This document shows, one piece after another, positions 1 to 12,059 of a stretch of 64,000 bases of DNA (its first letter is position 1; each line of letters opens with the position of its first letter). Source of the DNA: Lineus longissimus. Its lineage: Eukaryota > Nemertea > Pilidiophora > Heteronemertea > Lineidae. The notes under the pieces were generated by a model. The model ran no database searches. It was given only the letters and a program-made list of their open reading frames with translations, and had not been told where the DNA came from. Position numbers and translations under genes: made by a program. Where the stretch lies: NCBI RefSeq assembly GCF_910592395.1, contig NC_088312.1, forward strand, positions 6,200,001 to 6,264,000, given 5' to 3'.

Positions 1-424
1 CAAACAAACTTCTTCGAAAAGGCCTGTTTTCAAATTTTGTAAGCACTGACCACTGTGAGTGTGAGTCACTGCGAGTGTGACTGTGTCGGTGTTGTGTACA
101 AAATGTACAGCGTCAGCGAAAAACGAAAACGAAACCGAGCAAAAAATGCTCGTATCGTCGATTCTACAACCAAATTGGTTTAAATACTTTACACCACATA
201 CCTATCTAGGGTGTTACTTGTTTTCCTGAATTTTTTCCATCGTTAAATGACGAAAAACTGAGAAAATAGCGCAAATTTTTCAACAGGTGAAAACAGAAAA
301 GTTGCTCGAAAATTTCCCTGAAGTTTTTGCAGGGGATATCAAACATGGCCGCTCGTCGGTGCATATGACGTCACGGCGTGGAATTCCGTTCATCATCGTG
401 TCAGTATCTATTTTAAGATCATAC
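1..424. other. non-coding left edge with a CRE site
   Basis: I see no gene here. The stretch holds a GAGTGTGA-like simple repeat around 55-85 and a perfect cAMP-response-element palindrome TGACGTCA at 366-373, shortly after an ATGGCCGC motif that does not open a long frame. A promoter or first exon of a gene lying off the left edge is possible but unproven. Confidence 0.3.
366..373. promoter_or_regulatory. CRE palindrome TGACGTCA
   Basis: Perfect 8-bp CREB/ATF-type palindrome. It shares the longer context ATATGACGTCACGG with the site at 46034-46041 just upstream of AEBP2. There is no recognised gene beside it in this window, so its role is unknown. Confidence 0.35.
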
Positions 425-428
425 TCAC

Positions 429-641
429 GTGTTGTTGTTTACTTTTTTGGGAAGGCATGATATGTCTTTATATGTCTCTGTATGTCTAGCTGCAAGCGAC
501 AAGGCAATTGCTACATATGCCTTCCTTGACCCAGGCAGTACAGTTAACTTCTGCACCACAGACTTGATGAGGAGACTGGGGGCCAGTGGAAAGAAAGCTA
601 GAATAACTCTCGACACCATTCATGGTTTCGAACTACTGTGA
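429..641 (+). pseudogene. BEL/Pao-like retrotransposon aspartic-protease fragment
   Basis: A 70-codon frame resembles the retroelement protease domain (DUF1758 type) of BEL/Pao polyproteins. Visible signs are a hydrophobic strand before LDPGSTVNFCTTDLMRRLG, with D-P-G-S/T in the place of the catalytic D-S/T-G, and a following basic GKKARITLDTIHG strand. The rest of the polyprotein (reverse transcriptase, integrase) is not visible downstream in any frame, so this is a broken fragment. The DPGS motif and small size leave some doubt. A host retropepsin-like exon is an alternative. Confidence 0.55.
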
Positions 642-734
642 AGCCAGCCAGGTGCTGTTCATTTTGCTTTAACCTTCTTGGAAACTGCTTGAGATGTGAA
701 CAAATTTGTTATGAATCACCTTGGCTAATAATCA

Positions 735-1716
735 GTTCGTATTTTGGGTACATAAAGAACCTGAACTGTTCCGGGGTCCGCCATGTGGTTGTGGCGTATT
801 ACATGACATCATCACATGAACATTCCATGTCTTTGGCCTGGGCTTTGGGAGAATGATAGTAAGAAAAGAAAGTAGGAGATATCGCCAGTTATTCACATTG
901 TTAGGAATGATGGTTATTAAATCGTCAAGGGTGGCTCAAGTTCAGGGAGTGACTCTGCAATGCCGTTCTCGAGGAAGATGTTGCACAGGGTTGGTGACAG
1001 AAGGCAACCCTGCCTTACTCCTACCGAGCTGAGGAAGCACTTACTGACCTCTCCTACCTGAACTATGCTCCTCGATGCTGCATACAGTGCCTCTATGGCC
1101 TTGGTGATACCAGGGCTGATGTTGTATTTCCTTATAACTGCCCATAGAACCTTCCTGCCAGATCAAAGCAATTTGTAGTCTATGACGATGTGGTACGTGA
1201 ACTGGTTTGACAAGCTGCCTATACTTCTCGCATAATACCCTGAGGTTGAATGTCTGTTTTGTTGATGATGACCTGCCTTGACAGAAGGCCGATATGGATT
1301 CATAGTGGTGATAAACCATTCAATGTAGAGGGATGTCCAAACATGAGTTATTAGTATTTTATGATTCTGTAATTGTTGAAGGACTATAATTCTTAATTCT
1401 GGCGTTGGTCTCAATCTAAGCTTCCACATGACATGACCGGGCTCAAGGTCATATATTAACCCCCCTACGACGGCTAACTGCATCACACTCCCCACAGGAC
1501 ATCACAATCTTTTTCTTGTAGTTCATGCACATCCTCCCAGATGGCGCACAAGCAAAAGCCTCCAGACTCTCTAGAGAGCTGTTAGGACGAGTCCTGGTAA
1601 CCACCCTCATACTCCTTTAGGGTTTCTATCACCTAGCGCACATGTATTGTAGGGCCTATGGAAGTTAGTATTATTAGTTCGTATTTTGGGTACATACAGA
1701 ACCTGAACAGTTCGGC
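735..1716. repeat. pair of ~40-bp direct repeats about 940 bp apart
   Basis: The block TTCGTATTTTGGGTACAT followed by A(A/C)AGAACCTGAAC(T/A)GTTC occurs at about 736-773 and again at about 1678-1714. The pair brackets the LINE fragment. The repeats could be ends of a composite insertion or two copies of a short dispersed repeat. No coding content is implied. Confidence 0.5.
915..1320 (-). pseudogene. non-LTR retrotransposon (LINE) reverse transcriptase, frame-broken
   Basis: The reverse strand carries recognisable reverse-transcriptase palm-domain sequence in more than one frame. About 1319-1180 reads STKQTFNLRVLCEKYRQLVK. About 1150-915 reads GLW-like sequence followed by AVIRKYNISPGITKAIEALY and later VGVRQGCLLSPTLCNIFLE, a classic LINE RT block. 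Frame changes between these pieces, plus stops, show it is dead. The YxDD catalytic box is not seen. The family belongs to the broad group annotated in invertebrates as endonuclease-reverse transcriptase; I cannot fix the clade. Confidence 0.75.
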
Positions 1717-1720
1717 TCCG

Positions 1721-4195
1721 GTGAAAAGTTTTGAGTGAGTGATGGTGTCCCAACGGGTGAGTCAATAAGAAAAAATCTGTTTCTCTTTCAAAAAAACTTT
1801 ATTGTTGTACATTACAAGGAAAACACATGACGATATGGAATGTAGTGTAGGAGGAAACCCGCATACCGGGAGAAAACCTACGCAATCGGAGGGAGTCGCC
1901 ATCTCCATCACACAGGTGACAGGCGCTTAGGTTTGAAATGACTTAACACATTGTACTTTATAGTTTATACAATGATCGTGGTCAATATTTTTTTTTACTG
2001 CACCACTCCGAAAGCCCAATACAAGAAGACAACCAGGAGATAGGCAGTAGCACTATCCCTTTAAGACTTGGTAAACTTCTTTACAAGATGTCACAAAGAA
2101 ACACTGATAAGTGTCCTTGCAACACAATGCTAAATTGAGATCAAACACAATAGACTCAACTACTCCACCACAATGGTTTGAGTTGGCACTAAACCTCTTC
2201 ATGCATTCATCATGTTTATAATACATGAAGCTTCAGGTGAGCCATGTGAGCTTACAATAGGTTTGGTCACTGCTGTTGATTTGCAGGACCCAATTTGAAT
2301 AACAAAGGAACCACATTTGTCATGGCTACTTGACAGAGCTGGCTGCCAATCAGCATGACAAAAGGAGCAGTTCTGACATGTCATTTGCATGACAAAAGAG
2401 GTGACCTTGACAGGGCAAAGATTAAAAGTTGACTTTGCCATACTTTTTGCCAAGTCATGGAGTCTAGATCTCAAATAGACATTTTACAAACTATTTACAT
2501 ACAGGATTTACAAAAAACATTCATAGGGGACAAACAGTTTAAAACGTCTAAAAGTTGACGTTTTCAAATAGCACTTTTCTCAATCAATTCAGTACCAAGT
2601 CGAAAAATTTTAAAACGCCTAAAAGTTGACGTCTTTAAATTACACTTTTCTAAATCAAGCCAACTTTAAATCTTTCAAATGATTGTCATGATGGCATAGG
2701 CACCATGTGCTGACTTATTGTCCAAGGAGATGTACCCATGGACAACATCATCATCAACAATTTGGGGTCCCTGGTAAGCCGTAACAAAACATGCATGCAT
2801 GCCACCATTGTCGAATGACACGCTTTGACAACGGCTCATTGTATGACCACTGGGGAAGGATCAGTCTTTAAATTTTCAATAAAACAGAGTTTATCTAACT
2901 ATTTAGTTCAATTGGAAAGATGTTTTGGTATTTCAAGAAGGAGGAAATTCAAAGTCAACATATCACTGTTGGTCATTTGTCTCGAGCATGAAGGTACATG
3001 TATTGAGCAATTGAGCCAGCCAGTGTGATGCAAGGTCCAGGGCATCGGGCCCAGGCCATATCAGTTGATTCTGTGGTACTGATGAGATTGAGAAACAGTA
3101 TAAAAGGCCTACAGTTCCATCAGACACATGTGTTCTTGTTTCGTGGGGTCAGCGAATCAACAACACATGGACCCCATGTCTAAAGTGATGGATATACCAG
3201 TAATTAAATAAATATCTGATGAATTTGGTGATTTTAAAGCAGAAAAATATCTTTTGCCTGAAAAGAATTTCAGGGTCCTCATATGCCCAAGGCGGCTGTT
3301 GGCTCCTCTGGTAGCCACAAACAACCCATCCCCCTTAAACTTCCTTCTTATCTTAAGCACAAAATTTAGCTTGAAAATTATTTTGTTTGGGTTCTGGCGT
3401 GCTTTATCATTGGCTCCCCTGTTAACCAGAAACAACCCAACCCCCCCATAATTTCAATTCTTTCTTTGAAAAGTGTAAGATTTTGAACCATGGCACAAGT
3501 CATGGTCATTACCAAACACAGATTAAAATAATCTATGCTTGTCATAAGCAAGGTAAATATTTGCCTTCTCACCATCAGAAAAATTTGAATTTTCATTAAA
3601 TCACCTTTCAATCAGATATTTTGATAAAACGATAAAGCCTACGGTGACAAAATACAATCTAACCGTCGTACTGTTACTTGACGGCGATGGGAGCATGGTT
3701 GGGATGTGCTGGGTCAACAACATCCTTCTCCCTTCTGTGGGATGGCTCATCATGCTGAAAAGAAAAAGACAACATGAAATTAAGGTTGTTCATGGAGGTG
3801 CACATGCTCAAGTTGATAATTCAATGTCAAGGGGCTATTGTGCTGACCATATAGATATTTTGTAGTAGTAGACAATTCATGCTGGTTAAGAAATGTACAA
3901 TAAGTTTCATACAAAGAACTTTTCGAAAACATCTTCCCTATTAAACCTTCATTCAGGACTCTTTCTCTGAGCGCTGCTTTGGATTAGCAAGAGACACAAA
4001 TCTGTGTTCCTCCTTGACATGCCTTTATGTCAATACAATGATAATTCTATCCTTAGAAAATCAGTAGTTTCAGAGGGAGGTAAAGGACTGTAGAATTTGA
4101 GAAGTTTTGTCAAAAGGGTGGTTCGGTTAAGGAACATTTTCCAAGTCATTTTTGGGATTTGGGAATTGATACCAAACTGGAGGTTTTTAGGTTGT
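1721..4195. other. non-coding, small local duplications
   Basis: There is no supportable gene. Two ~50-bp copies with a period near 71 bp lie at about 2537-2657 (both contain CTAAAAGTTGACG and ACACTTTTCT-like blocks). Two diverged copies of a TTGGCTCC...AAACAACCCA block lie at about 3298-3450. Short open frames here lack splice context or family similarity. Confidence 0.4.
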
Positions 4196-4199
4196 CTCG

Positions 4200-4278
4200 C
4201 CAAAACCGCGAGGGTGGAGCTAAAATGTAGACCAAATCAAGGCGGGGCCGAGGTTTAGCTCCACCCTTGCGGTTTTGG
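4200..4278. repeat. inverted repeat (25-bp arms, 29-bp loop)
   Basis: The left arm at 4200-4224 and right arm at 4254-4278 are reverse complements at 24 of 25 positions. The arms begin CCAAAACCGC and end GGAGCTAAA. The element would form a stable hairpin in single-stranded DNA or RNA. It may be a small fold-back transposon. No protein frame or target-site duplication is evident. Confidence 0.7.
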
Positions 4279-4289
4279 TTAGTCAATCA

Positions 4290-7200
4290 ATACCAACGTT
4301 GCACCAACCCAAGCGGCCTGACCATAACCGCTGAACTCAAAATGAGGCTTTGTTACACTGTAAAGTGCGGTTCATTCTAAATCCAGGTGTTTTAGAAGGC
4401 TAGATAAAACGCGATTGTCATCAGAATTGCACAGATGATAGTTTTAACCATTCTTTATATTTAGTGCCAAAAAAGTATAATGCCCTAACTTCATGTGACC
4501 ATGAAATTCATCAAGGTTATATGATAGAATTTTGTTAGTTCAAGAAAAGTTAAACTGCATGGAGTTTGACTGATTGGGTTAATCAGAATTTATGGTTGTT
4601 CGAAACCATGTTACATGTTCAACTTGGAACTGAGTAGGCCATTACGTCACTGTTCCAGTTTGGCCTTTGTTTTGATTAAGCAATGATATATCGACCAAAT
4701 CTTCGAAAGGACACCCTTCGCCTGTTTGCTATATAAAAACTGAAGTTGGAGATCACGCCTTCTTATTGCTGTCCCGCTGCCACAAAGGCGTTCTTACGAG
4801 AAAAGGCGGACCTCAGTACTACATAATGGGTAATGCGCTGAGAGAAAGAAAAAAATGGTACTGTTAAATGTACGGTGAACACAATGAGGCGTTTCTTTGC
4901 CCTCCCAGTCCCAGTCCCATTTGTGTAGAATCTAGAAAGTACAACAGTTTTCATATTTTCAAAGCATTTTTCGTTGTAAAACCCATATTTCTGAATGATG
5001 CAATCATATGGAAGAGCAAGCTTACATGTAACAGATAAGGTTACGAATATTCCTTATTGTCTAGTTCTTTTTGCAAAATTTTATTGTTTTACAATTAAGA
5101 TTAGTCCAAACTACCATCACCGTGAGTTTGATGAAAATCGCACTGTAATTGGTGTCGCAAAAACAACGTTGGAAAATTGTTCCTCAACAGAGAGCTCACG
5201 ATCTCTAAATCAGGCCAATGGCTACACCTAATCAAGAACATTTGAAAAACTGAAATTGATTTGTTTTTATTACCATGTGATGGCATCCTTCCGAAAGTAT
5301 GAGATAGGCTGTCCTCATGGTGGCTGCAGGATATCATGTCAGGGCTCTATGTCCGTAACTTTCCCCAAGTCCAGAGAGTCCCTTCGGAGTTGAATTGTCA
5401 TTATAGTTAATTAGAATGACGGACATTTGAGTGTCCAATCCATCCACACAGAAACGTTCCCTTCCTGATCTTAGCGAAGGTTCTCCTTGAATTGGTCTGT
5501 CAAGGCATTGTTTGCTGAACTGTGGTTCGTCACTCCTGCACATGGATATCCCTCAGCGCAACCCTTCGACCCACTGAATCCACTCAACTCTCAGTCTTCT
5601 ACCTGTATCTGTGAGCGACTGGAAAACAAAATTTAAGGTTACTCCATTGTGCTACCATAATTAATGCACTTGTGCCATAGGGCCTTTCATTCAGTTTCAT
5701 CAAATTCACCAAAGTACACCATTCGTTAAAAACGAGAAGTTTGTTATAAAATTTTTAATTTTCAATTGCACAAATATGTACAAAATATAGATTTCAGCAC
5801 TGGCACTGCTGTTGTATAGAAATACAAATACCAGAAGCACCCAGTTTCAGCAAACTCGTATGCATAATAACTGTTCTACAGCATTGTATAACTGCAATTC
5901 TATTTTCCGGGACCACCAGTAATTATGAACGGCGTACCCCTTAAGTTGAAGCCCTCACTCGGCCCCTTATCTCAATCCTTATCCCCTCGTCTCGACTTCT
6001 TGTCTGTCCCAAAAGTATAATGTGCGGGTTTCTAGTCTCGGATCAACAACGGTTGAGATTTTCACCCTACGTTTAACTCTTACCCCAGTCTATGCTGAGA
6101 GCTTTCAGTGGAACTGGAACTCAGATTAGCTACTCAATCAGCACTACAACCTGAGCATTTTCAACCGGTGAGCCTGGGAGCTCATGACTGCTTGTCAGAG
6201 ACCCAAACCACTGCACAACTGCGGCTCTTTTATTTTTATTATTGACACAGTTTGTGTTTAGTATTGGGGTAAGGAGCGATGCAGTGACAAAACCATGGAT
6301 GGAAAATCTAATAGGTTGTCTATTTTCAGTGCAGCCACAGAATGTATGGAATATTTATTGGCACACCCTGTAAATACACTTTAGGCTGAGTTCAGTTTCA
6401 TGACTATGGTATATGCAGGTCCAAGGTTTCCCAATCGACGTGCAAAATCTCCCTGAAGTTGCTGAAGTCTTCGAGCAATATGGGGGTATCTTTAGCATAG
6501 CACATCTGCCCGCATAATTGGGTCTATCAAAACAAGGCGGCTGAAGTGGGTTTTTCAAATATCATCGCTAGTTTCTGGAAGGGCTCGGATGTTATTTAAG
6601 AAATGTGTTCTTGTCTTAATTTTCTAAAAGCCTTAATACCGACGACCACAACACTATACTACTTGACACTTGATTTGCAATTCAATTCTAAACTGAGGTT
6701 GCTTGTGCAGATTGAAGATAAAATCCACCATTTTGCAACTCTACTTTACTCCGGTAATGAAATGAACTCAGCCCATGGCGTGTTCACCCATATACTGTCT
6801 AGTCATCTGTTTATATTTACCATATATGCGTTGGATTCCTTCATCATCCAAAATCTTTGAGAGTCACATCTACCATAGCACAAATTGTAGATCTTGGTTG
6901 AGTGGTTGGGTCGACAGCCATCATCTCAATCTGCAGAGGGCTAGATAACAGGAAAAATACATTCAAGGACCTATCTCAAAATGAATAGATTGAAACCAAA
7001 ATATTTTTTTCTTTTCATTTGGGTGAGATGATTGTCTGCCATATAGGTGGTGCTCTTTGAAAACCTGTTTTTGGCTGTATCTTAAGAATGCTGCTAGCTA
7101 GAATCATGAAATTTTTACTGTGAGTGCATGTCATCCTGATCTGATCCTTTCAGAGGTTCAAAACTAAAAACACCCCCTTTTCAAGGTCACAGAGGTCAAA

Positions 7201-7845
7201 TGGTGGTGCATGTACCCCTAGATCAGTTGGTCTCAGTTGAAAAAACTTTGTTCGATTCACTGCTTCAATGCATGCCCTAGTGGTATCATTCCTCAGGCCA
7301 AATTGCCTTGGATTTTTATATCCATGCTTACGTCTGATATTACAAATAACCATACATAAAATTTAACTCATGATTAGTCTGACTAATCAAGATCATCGAG
7401 GTCATGTTGCCCATTTGGCTGTTACTTGAATACACTCGGTCAGGTGGTCTCACGCTGGGATAAAAGTTCATAACTTGGCCACCAGGGTGCGGGTTCGGAG
7501 ACATGAAAAATGCTTTTTTTCCTCTCCTTTAAGGGACTATAAAGGCAGCAGCTAGGCAGGCAAGATAAAGTTACACGAAGTCGACGAATAGGGGTCTCTC
7601 ACATCCCATAGTATGTCGAAATGATTCACGCTTGTAGGATGAATACATTTAGTGCTGAATCTGACATGACCCAGGGCCCTTACTGTGTACATTAGTCACC
7701 TGAAGATGGCCAAATTAGCCCCTCTGCTCCAGCCTATAGTCCCTCTTCAACTGTTGTTGGAAAGTTATGAAGTTTGTTTCATCCAGTAGATATAATATCA
7801 ATAAGGACTTCACTAAGTGATGCTCACCCTGTAGACTGCAACATC
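4290..7845. other. non-coding; includes a diverged copy of the 36.6-37.7 kb repeat family
   Basis: No gene is supported. At about 7166-7212 the reverse strand matches the GACCTCTGTGACCTTGAAAAG...GGGGTACATG signature of the repeat element at 36.6-37.7 kb, so an old copy lies here on the minus strand. The remainder is AT-rich, unremarkable sequence. Confidence 0.35.
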
Positions 7846-7849
7846 GTCT

Positions 7850-7922
7850 TTGTGTCCCTTGTCCTTGTGTCCCTTGTCCTTGTGTCCCTTGTCCTTGTGG
7901 CCCTTGTCCTTGTGGCCCTTGT
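7850..7922. repeat. 15-bp minisatellite, about five units
   Basis: Tandem units of GTGTCCCTTGTCCTT run across this interval. The last two units carry GTGGCCC in place of GTGTCCC. The array creates an artificial LVLVSLVLVA-type repeat peptide in one frame, which I do not regard as coding. Confidence 0.85.
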
Positions 7923-10168
7923 AAATGTTGGCTCGGGCTGCCTAAAAAGAATCATATTTTTTGTTGAGGGGTTTATCTAAGTTCTGAGTGTTTCTACTGC
8001 ATGCTGCCTTGACAGTGAATCCAATTTAAAACTGTTTTCCAGAGAGCACTCTCCCGGCGGGCGGGAATACGAATTTGGCTACACTAGTTTCGAAACAGCT
8101 GCGTGCACACCAAACTTAGCCTAATGCACATGCAATTCGATTTGCAAAGTGCAACTCTTGCCGCATATTGTAGTAACGTGCCTTTCGCATAGGAATGTCC
8201 CTGCCCTTTGTTGCAATTAGAAGATAATCAAGACAGGAACAAGCTAGTGTGCATGCCCTCTGTTTTGATACGTATTAACGCCCATACTACACATTTCACT
8301 AATTTGGAGTAATTTTAACATCTTTGTAATGTTTCTTTTAATCCAGATGTAACTGAGGACTAAGTGATGCTTACCCTGTATGGCTCCAACATTGGCAGCA
8401 ACATATCCTTGGGGTCCATCCAGTGTCTTCTCGGCTGACAAGCTGGAGGCCGGCTCTCCTTCTTCATCGCCGTCTTGTCGATTTCAGGGGGTGTATATTA
8501 TTAGCTTTGTGAGGCACAAGGAGGTCAAGGACACTGTTGTTATTCAAAGAGCCCAATGTCTTCGTCATATGTACTAAACTGGTTTAGCACAAGTCCCACA
8601 CGGACACGCCTGACATTTCGTCCGACGAAATTCCGCAGGTTAACAACAGGCCTATTCCCCAGTCATTCCATCCCCCTCGAGATCAGGTAGGGGGTCGCTG
8701 GCCAGCTATTGCTTACTATTGCTAACAGTCGTAAGACTTATCCCGCCAACACTCTAAAACAAGGGGACCAATTGAATGACTAGCGACACGCAACTGTTTA
8801 TTGCCCCCATCAATCAACCACAATGACTCAAGGGGAACACGTACTTTGAACCTAAGTCCATGTCATCACCGTCGAAACTTAGATGAGGACCGTGGAACAA
8901 AGTGGCAAGCATGCCTGGGACCCAGCCACCGCGCTATTGACGTGAGGTAAAACTCAGTCGCTAGTCACGATAACCAAATACACCAAGCGTATAGCTTGAA
9001 TCGAACCCGCTCTATCATCGTCATTGGTCACCTGGCCTGGCCTGGACAACTGAAAGCTGAATAGGTTAAAATAGATGATAAGCAGGAACCATAAGAATTA
9101 CAACTATTATAGCTAGATAACTACGATAGCTAGATAACTACGATAACTACTCTAACAACTAGAATGACAACAAGAGCTACAAAATGAGCAAGACAGTGAT
9201 CAGACACACTTCCAACTCTCACACAACGGTCACCATACTCCATAGTCCCCCCCCCCCCACGACCTCCCGCACCCTTTTCCTATCCTGTCCCAAACACACG
9301 CACATACACATCATATACTGTGGTTACGACTTTTGAACATCCACTGGCATGAATTGCTGATCGAGGCGTCACTGTCAATCTATATAACATGTTCAAAACT
9401 TGGTGTACATGGTAGCAGTGGCTTTATTTGTGCATTTTATTAAAATATAGTTTTGAATCCTTGTTCTCTCAGGAAAGTGGACATGAAAAGGTCCTTGCAA
9501 TTGGGATAAAAGTTGTATGTGATTTGCGATATTTTTTAAATTTCAGTATTAGTTCATATACCTCATTGACAAGGCTTGCTCTATGACAAGTGTTTGACTT
9601 GCTTATTGGTTTGTTATATCTTTCACTAGTCATACTTACAATATTCAACTCTCAGTGTATGGCTTCTCTCAGTTTTCAACACGTGATATTTCTTTGAAAC
9701 CGTCGTTGCACTGAATGCAGGCAAATCTGCCATTAGCATTGTCAGTTAATGCTTTAGCTTGCTGGCAGATTGCTGTAACTTAGAGTGACACATTTGGGGA
9801 CTGACTTTTCACTTGAGGCCTTCAATAGCTTTGTTTTACTATTTCACTGTTTGAATATTTTATTCTAATAACGGTTAAAAAAATTGACAGTGGCAACCCA
9901 ATCAACAATTTGGGCAAGTTGTTACTTGATGCATACCCTTCATCTGATGATTTTCGCGGTTCATCCAAAAATCTTCGGCTGCAATTGCGGACAAGGTTTG
10001 TGGCATCTAGCTGTAATGATAAATTGGAACAATGCATACTATTACAGCAATTCTAGTGTTTTTAGTCATGAAATAACTGCCTAAAAATGATGTTGAAATA
10101 CATCATCTTCAGTCATTACATTTCCTTAACGGAACTGATGGACTTTACCTTTTATTTTATACTAAGTT
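7923..10168. other. non-coding; C11 tract and small GATAGCTAGATAACTAC duplication
   Basis: I see no gene. A run of 11 C lies at 9247-9257, and the 17-bp motif GATAGCTAGATAACTAC is imperfectly repeated around 9105-9150. Otherwise the sequence is non-repetitive by eye. Confidence 0.35.
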
Positions 10169-10341
10169 GCCATTCTTACGACTAGTTATAACAAGGATTT
10201 ATGTAATTTTGGGAATTAGGGAGTTGAGACTGGTGTTGGGGAAGGGCTAGGGTTTGGGTTAGTACTTGGAGGAAGGGTTAGGGTCTGGGTTAGGTTTAGG
10301 ATTAAGAAACAAAAGTGAATATGACTGTCGTAAGAATAGGC
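10169..10341. mobile_element. MITE with telomere-like (TTAGGG-rich) interior
   Basis: Terminal inverted repeats GCCATTCTTACGAC (10169-10182) and GTCGTAAGAATAGGC (10327-10341) match apart from a one-base insertion. The ~173-bp interior is non-coding and rich in GGGTTAG/GGGTTTGG variants around 10230-10305. The structure is that of a non-autonomous DNA transposon. No clear target-site duplication was found. Confidence 0.6.
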
Positions 10342-12059
10342 AGTAGTTTGTATGTAAAATCCAATGGGACCATCAGAACAACAGCTTCGGCCTTGTACTT
10401 ATGTAAACAATGTGAGCTAGTTCATTTCTCAAAACTCTCAATCCAAAACTAGCAACCAATAAGATGGCATCACCGCTTCAAATATGGCCTCCTGGTTTAG
10501 TGACCAGATTATACTCTCCATGTCTTTTGCGCAAAAGCACACAATTCTCATATCTTTTGTCATTTTGACAGTGGCATAGCTCTCAACCAATCGGAAAGTC
10601 AGAATCTAATACTATACATACCTAAATGTAACCCTTCACCTTGCAAACCATACCAGCAAGAATCTTTTGTTGCAATTGCGGACGGTATGCGTCATACTGT
10701 AATGATAAATGTGGCACAAATGCAAATTGAGAGCATTTTTTCATTTTTAGCTCTGGTAGTAGTAAGCTTATTCGAGTGGTGTCTGTCCGTTGGACCTTGA
10801 TCCATCTGTCCTAAGGGGCACAATTTTACTAAAATTTTGTGAACTTGATTTATTTTTCATTTCAAGAATTTTTACATACTTTTTGGGTACTGGTTATGGC
10901 GGGGGTGTACTACGATCGGGGTTGCTGACTTGACCAATCTTCAAGGTCACAGGGTTCAAATTTCATTATTTCACCAGCTGGTAGAATGTTTTGTCATTGT
11001 TCAATTGAGATGGTTCTTATTTGTGTTAAGGATGAATGTAAGTCCCTCTATGTGTATGCCAAATTTCGGCAAGATAAAAATGACATGACATGAGACTACA
11101 TCAAATAATACAAGTTTTGTTTTCGCCTACTTTCCAAGGCCACATACGACAGACGTCAAGCAGCAAACAAAAGACCACATGGCGACGCACACCACATGTT
11201 CATTTGCTCATTTTGCCTATATTTAGGTTTGTTTGGGCTCACAGTGACTTCCTCCAGATAGTGTAAGGGCCTCTACCTGGAGGACATTGTCACCTCTGGT
11301 CTGCATGGCCTCCGAAAACAGAATCTTGTCCAATTTTTGGTGTTTAATAGGGTTCTGGTGTCAGAATTAAAAATGGTTCTTGGAGGAAGATTCTTTCTCT
11401 TTATTGAAAAATACAAGGGGAAAATACAAAGACAAGTTGCCCTTTTCAAAAATCCATTAGACCTACAAAATGAACATGAATAATGTCAAGATTCAGTTAG
11501 ACAGCTGGTGATACCCACCTTGTAGAAGATTTGTGCTAACACAAGTAATTTTGCTATTTCAGATGTTGAAATTAAGTCAAAATTCGAGCAAAACCATGTG
11601 CTCTTTGCTCCAATGAATGTTCAGCCTCCACTGCACAGTCACAGCCAAAGCAAGCATTGGAACACATAAAATGTGACAGGTAGTGGTTTTATGTAACACT
11701 CCCACACATTCTTTCAAGGTTGGCATAGTCTTTTGTCCTCCAAACAATCAAACCTGAGATCAAACAAAGGTGTCAGATGACCAAGGTTAATCCAAGTTGG
11801 TAATGTGATTGGCCATAAGGAATAAATAAGTGGCCAGTTTGATTTGGGTGGGACTGATTTGGAAATAGTATAGGGTGTTAATCGATAGTGTTGCTAGTTG
11901 TAATGTTGAATATTTTTTCATCTATAATTGTTTTTTTCCTAAAACAGTTTCTTGCAATAAAAACCAAAAGGAACAAAAAGTTTAGACCAGGGTAATTTAG
12001 ACCGCATTCGGATCTCATCAGGTCTATTTTCAGTCGTCAAAATGGCCCAATATGTGATT
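10342..12059. other. non-coding, nothing recognised
   Basis: No gene, RNA gene or strong repeat is seen. Around 10930-10975 there is faint similarity to the GACCTTGA-type repeats at 36.6-37.7 kb. Confidence 0.3.

Noticed and set aside
7774-7980. LVLVSLVLVA-type repeat peptide
   Set aside because: Produced by the 15-bp minisatellite; no splice sites or gene context.
10225-10310. True interstitial telomere
   Set aside because: The TTAGGG-like words are degenerate and lie inside a MITE with clear inverted ends.
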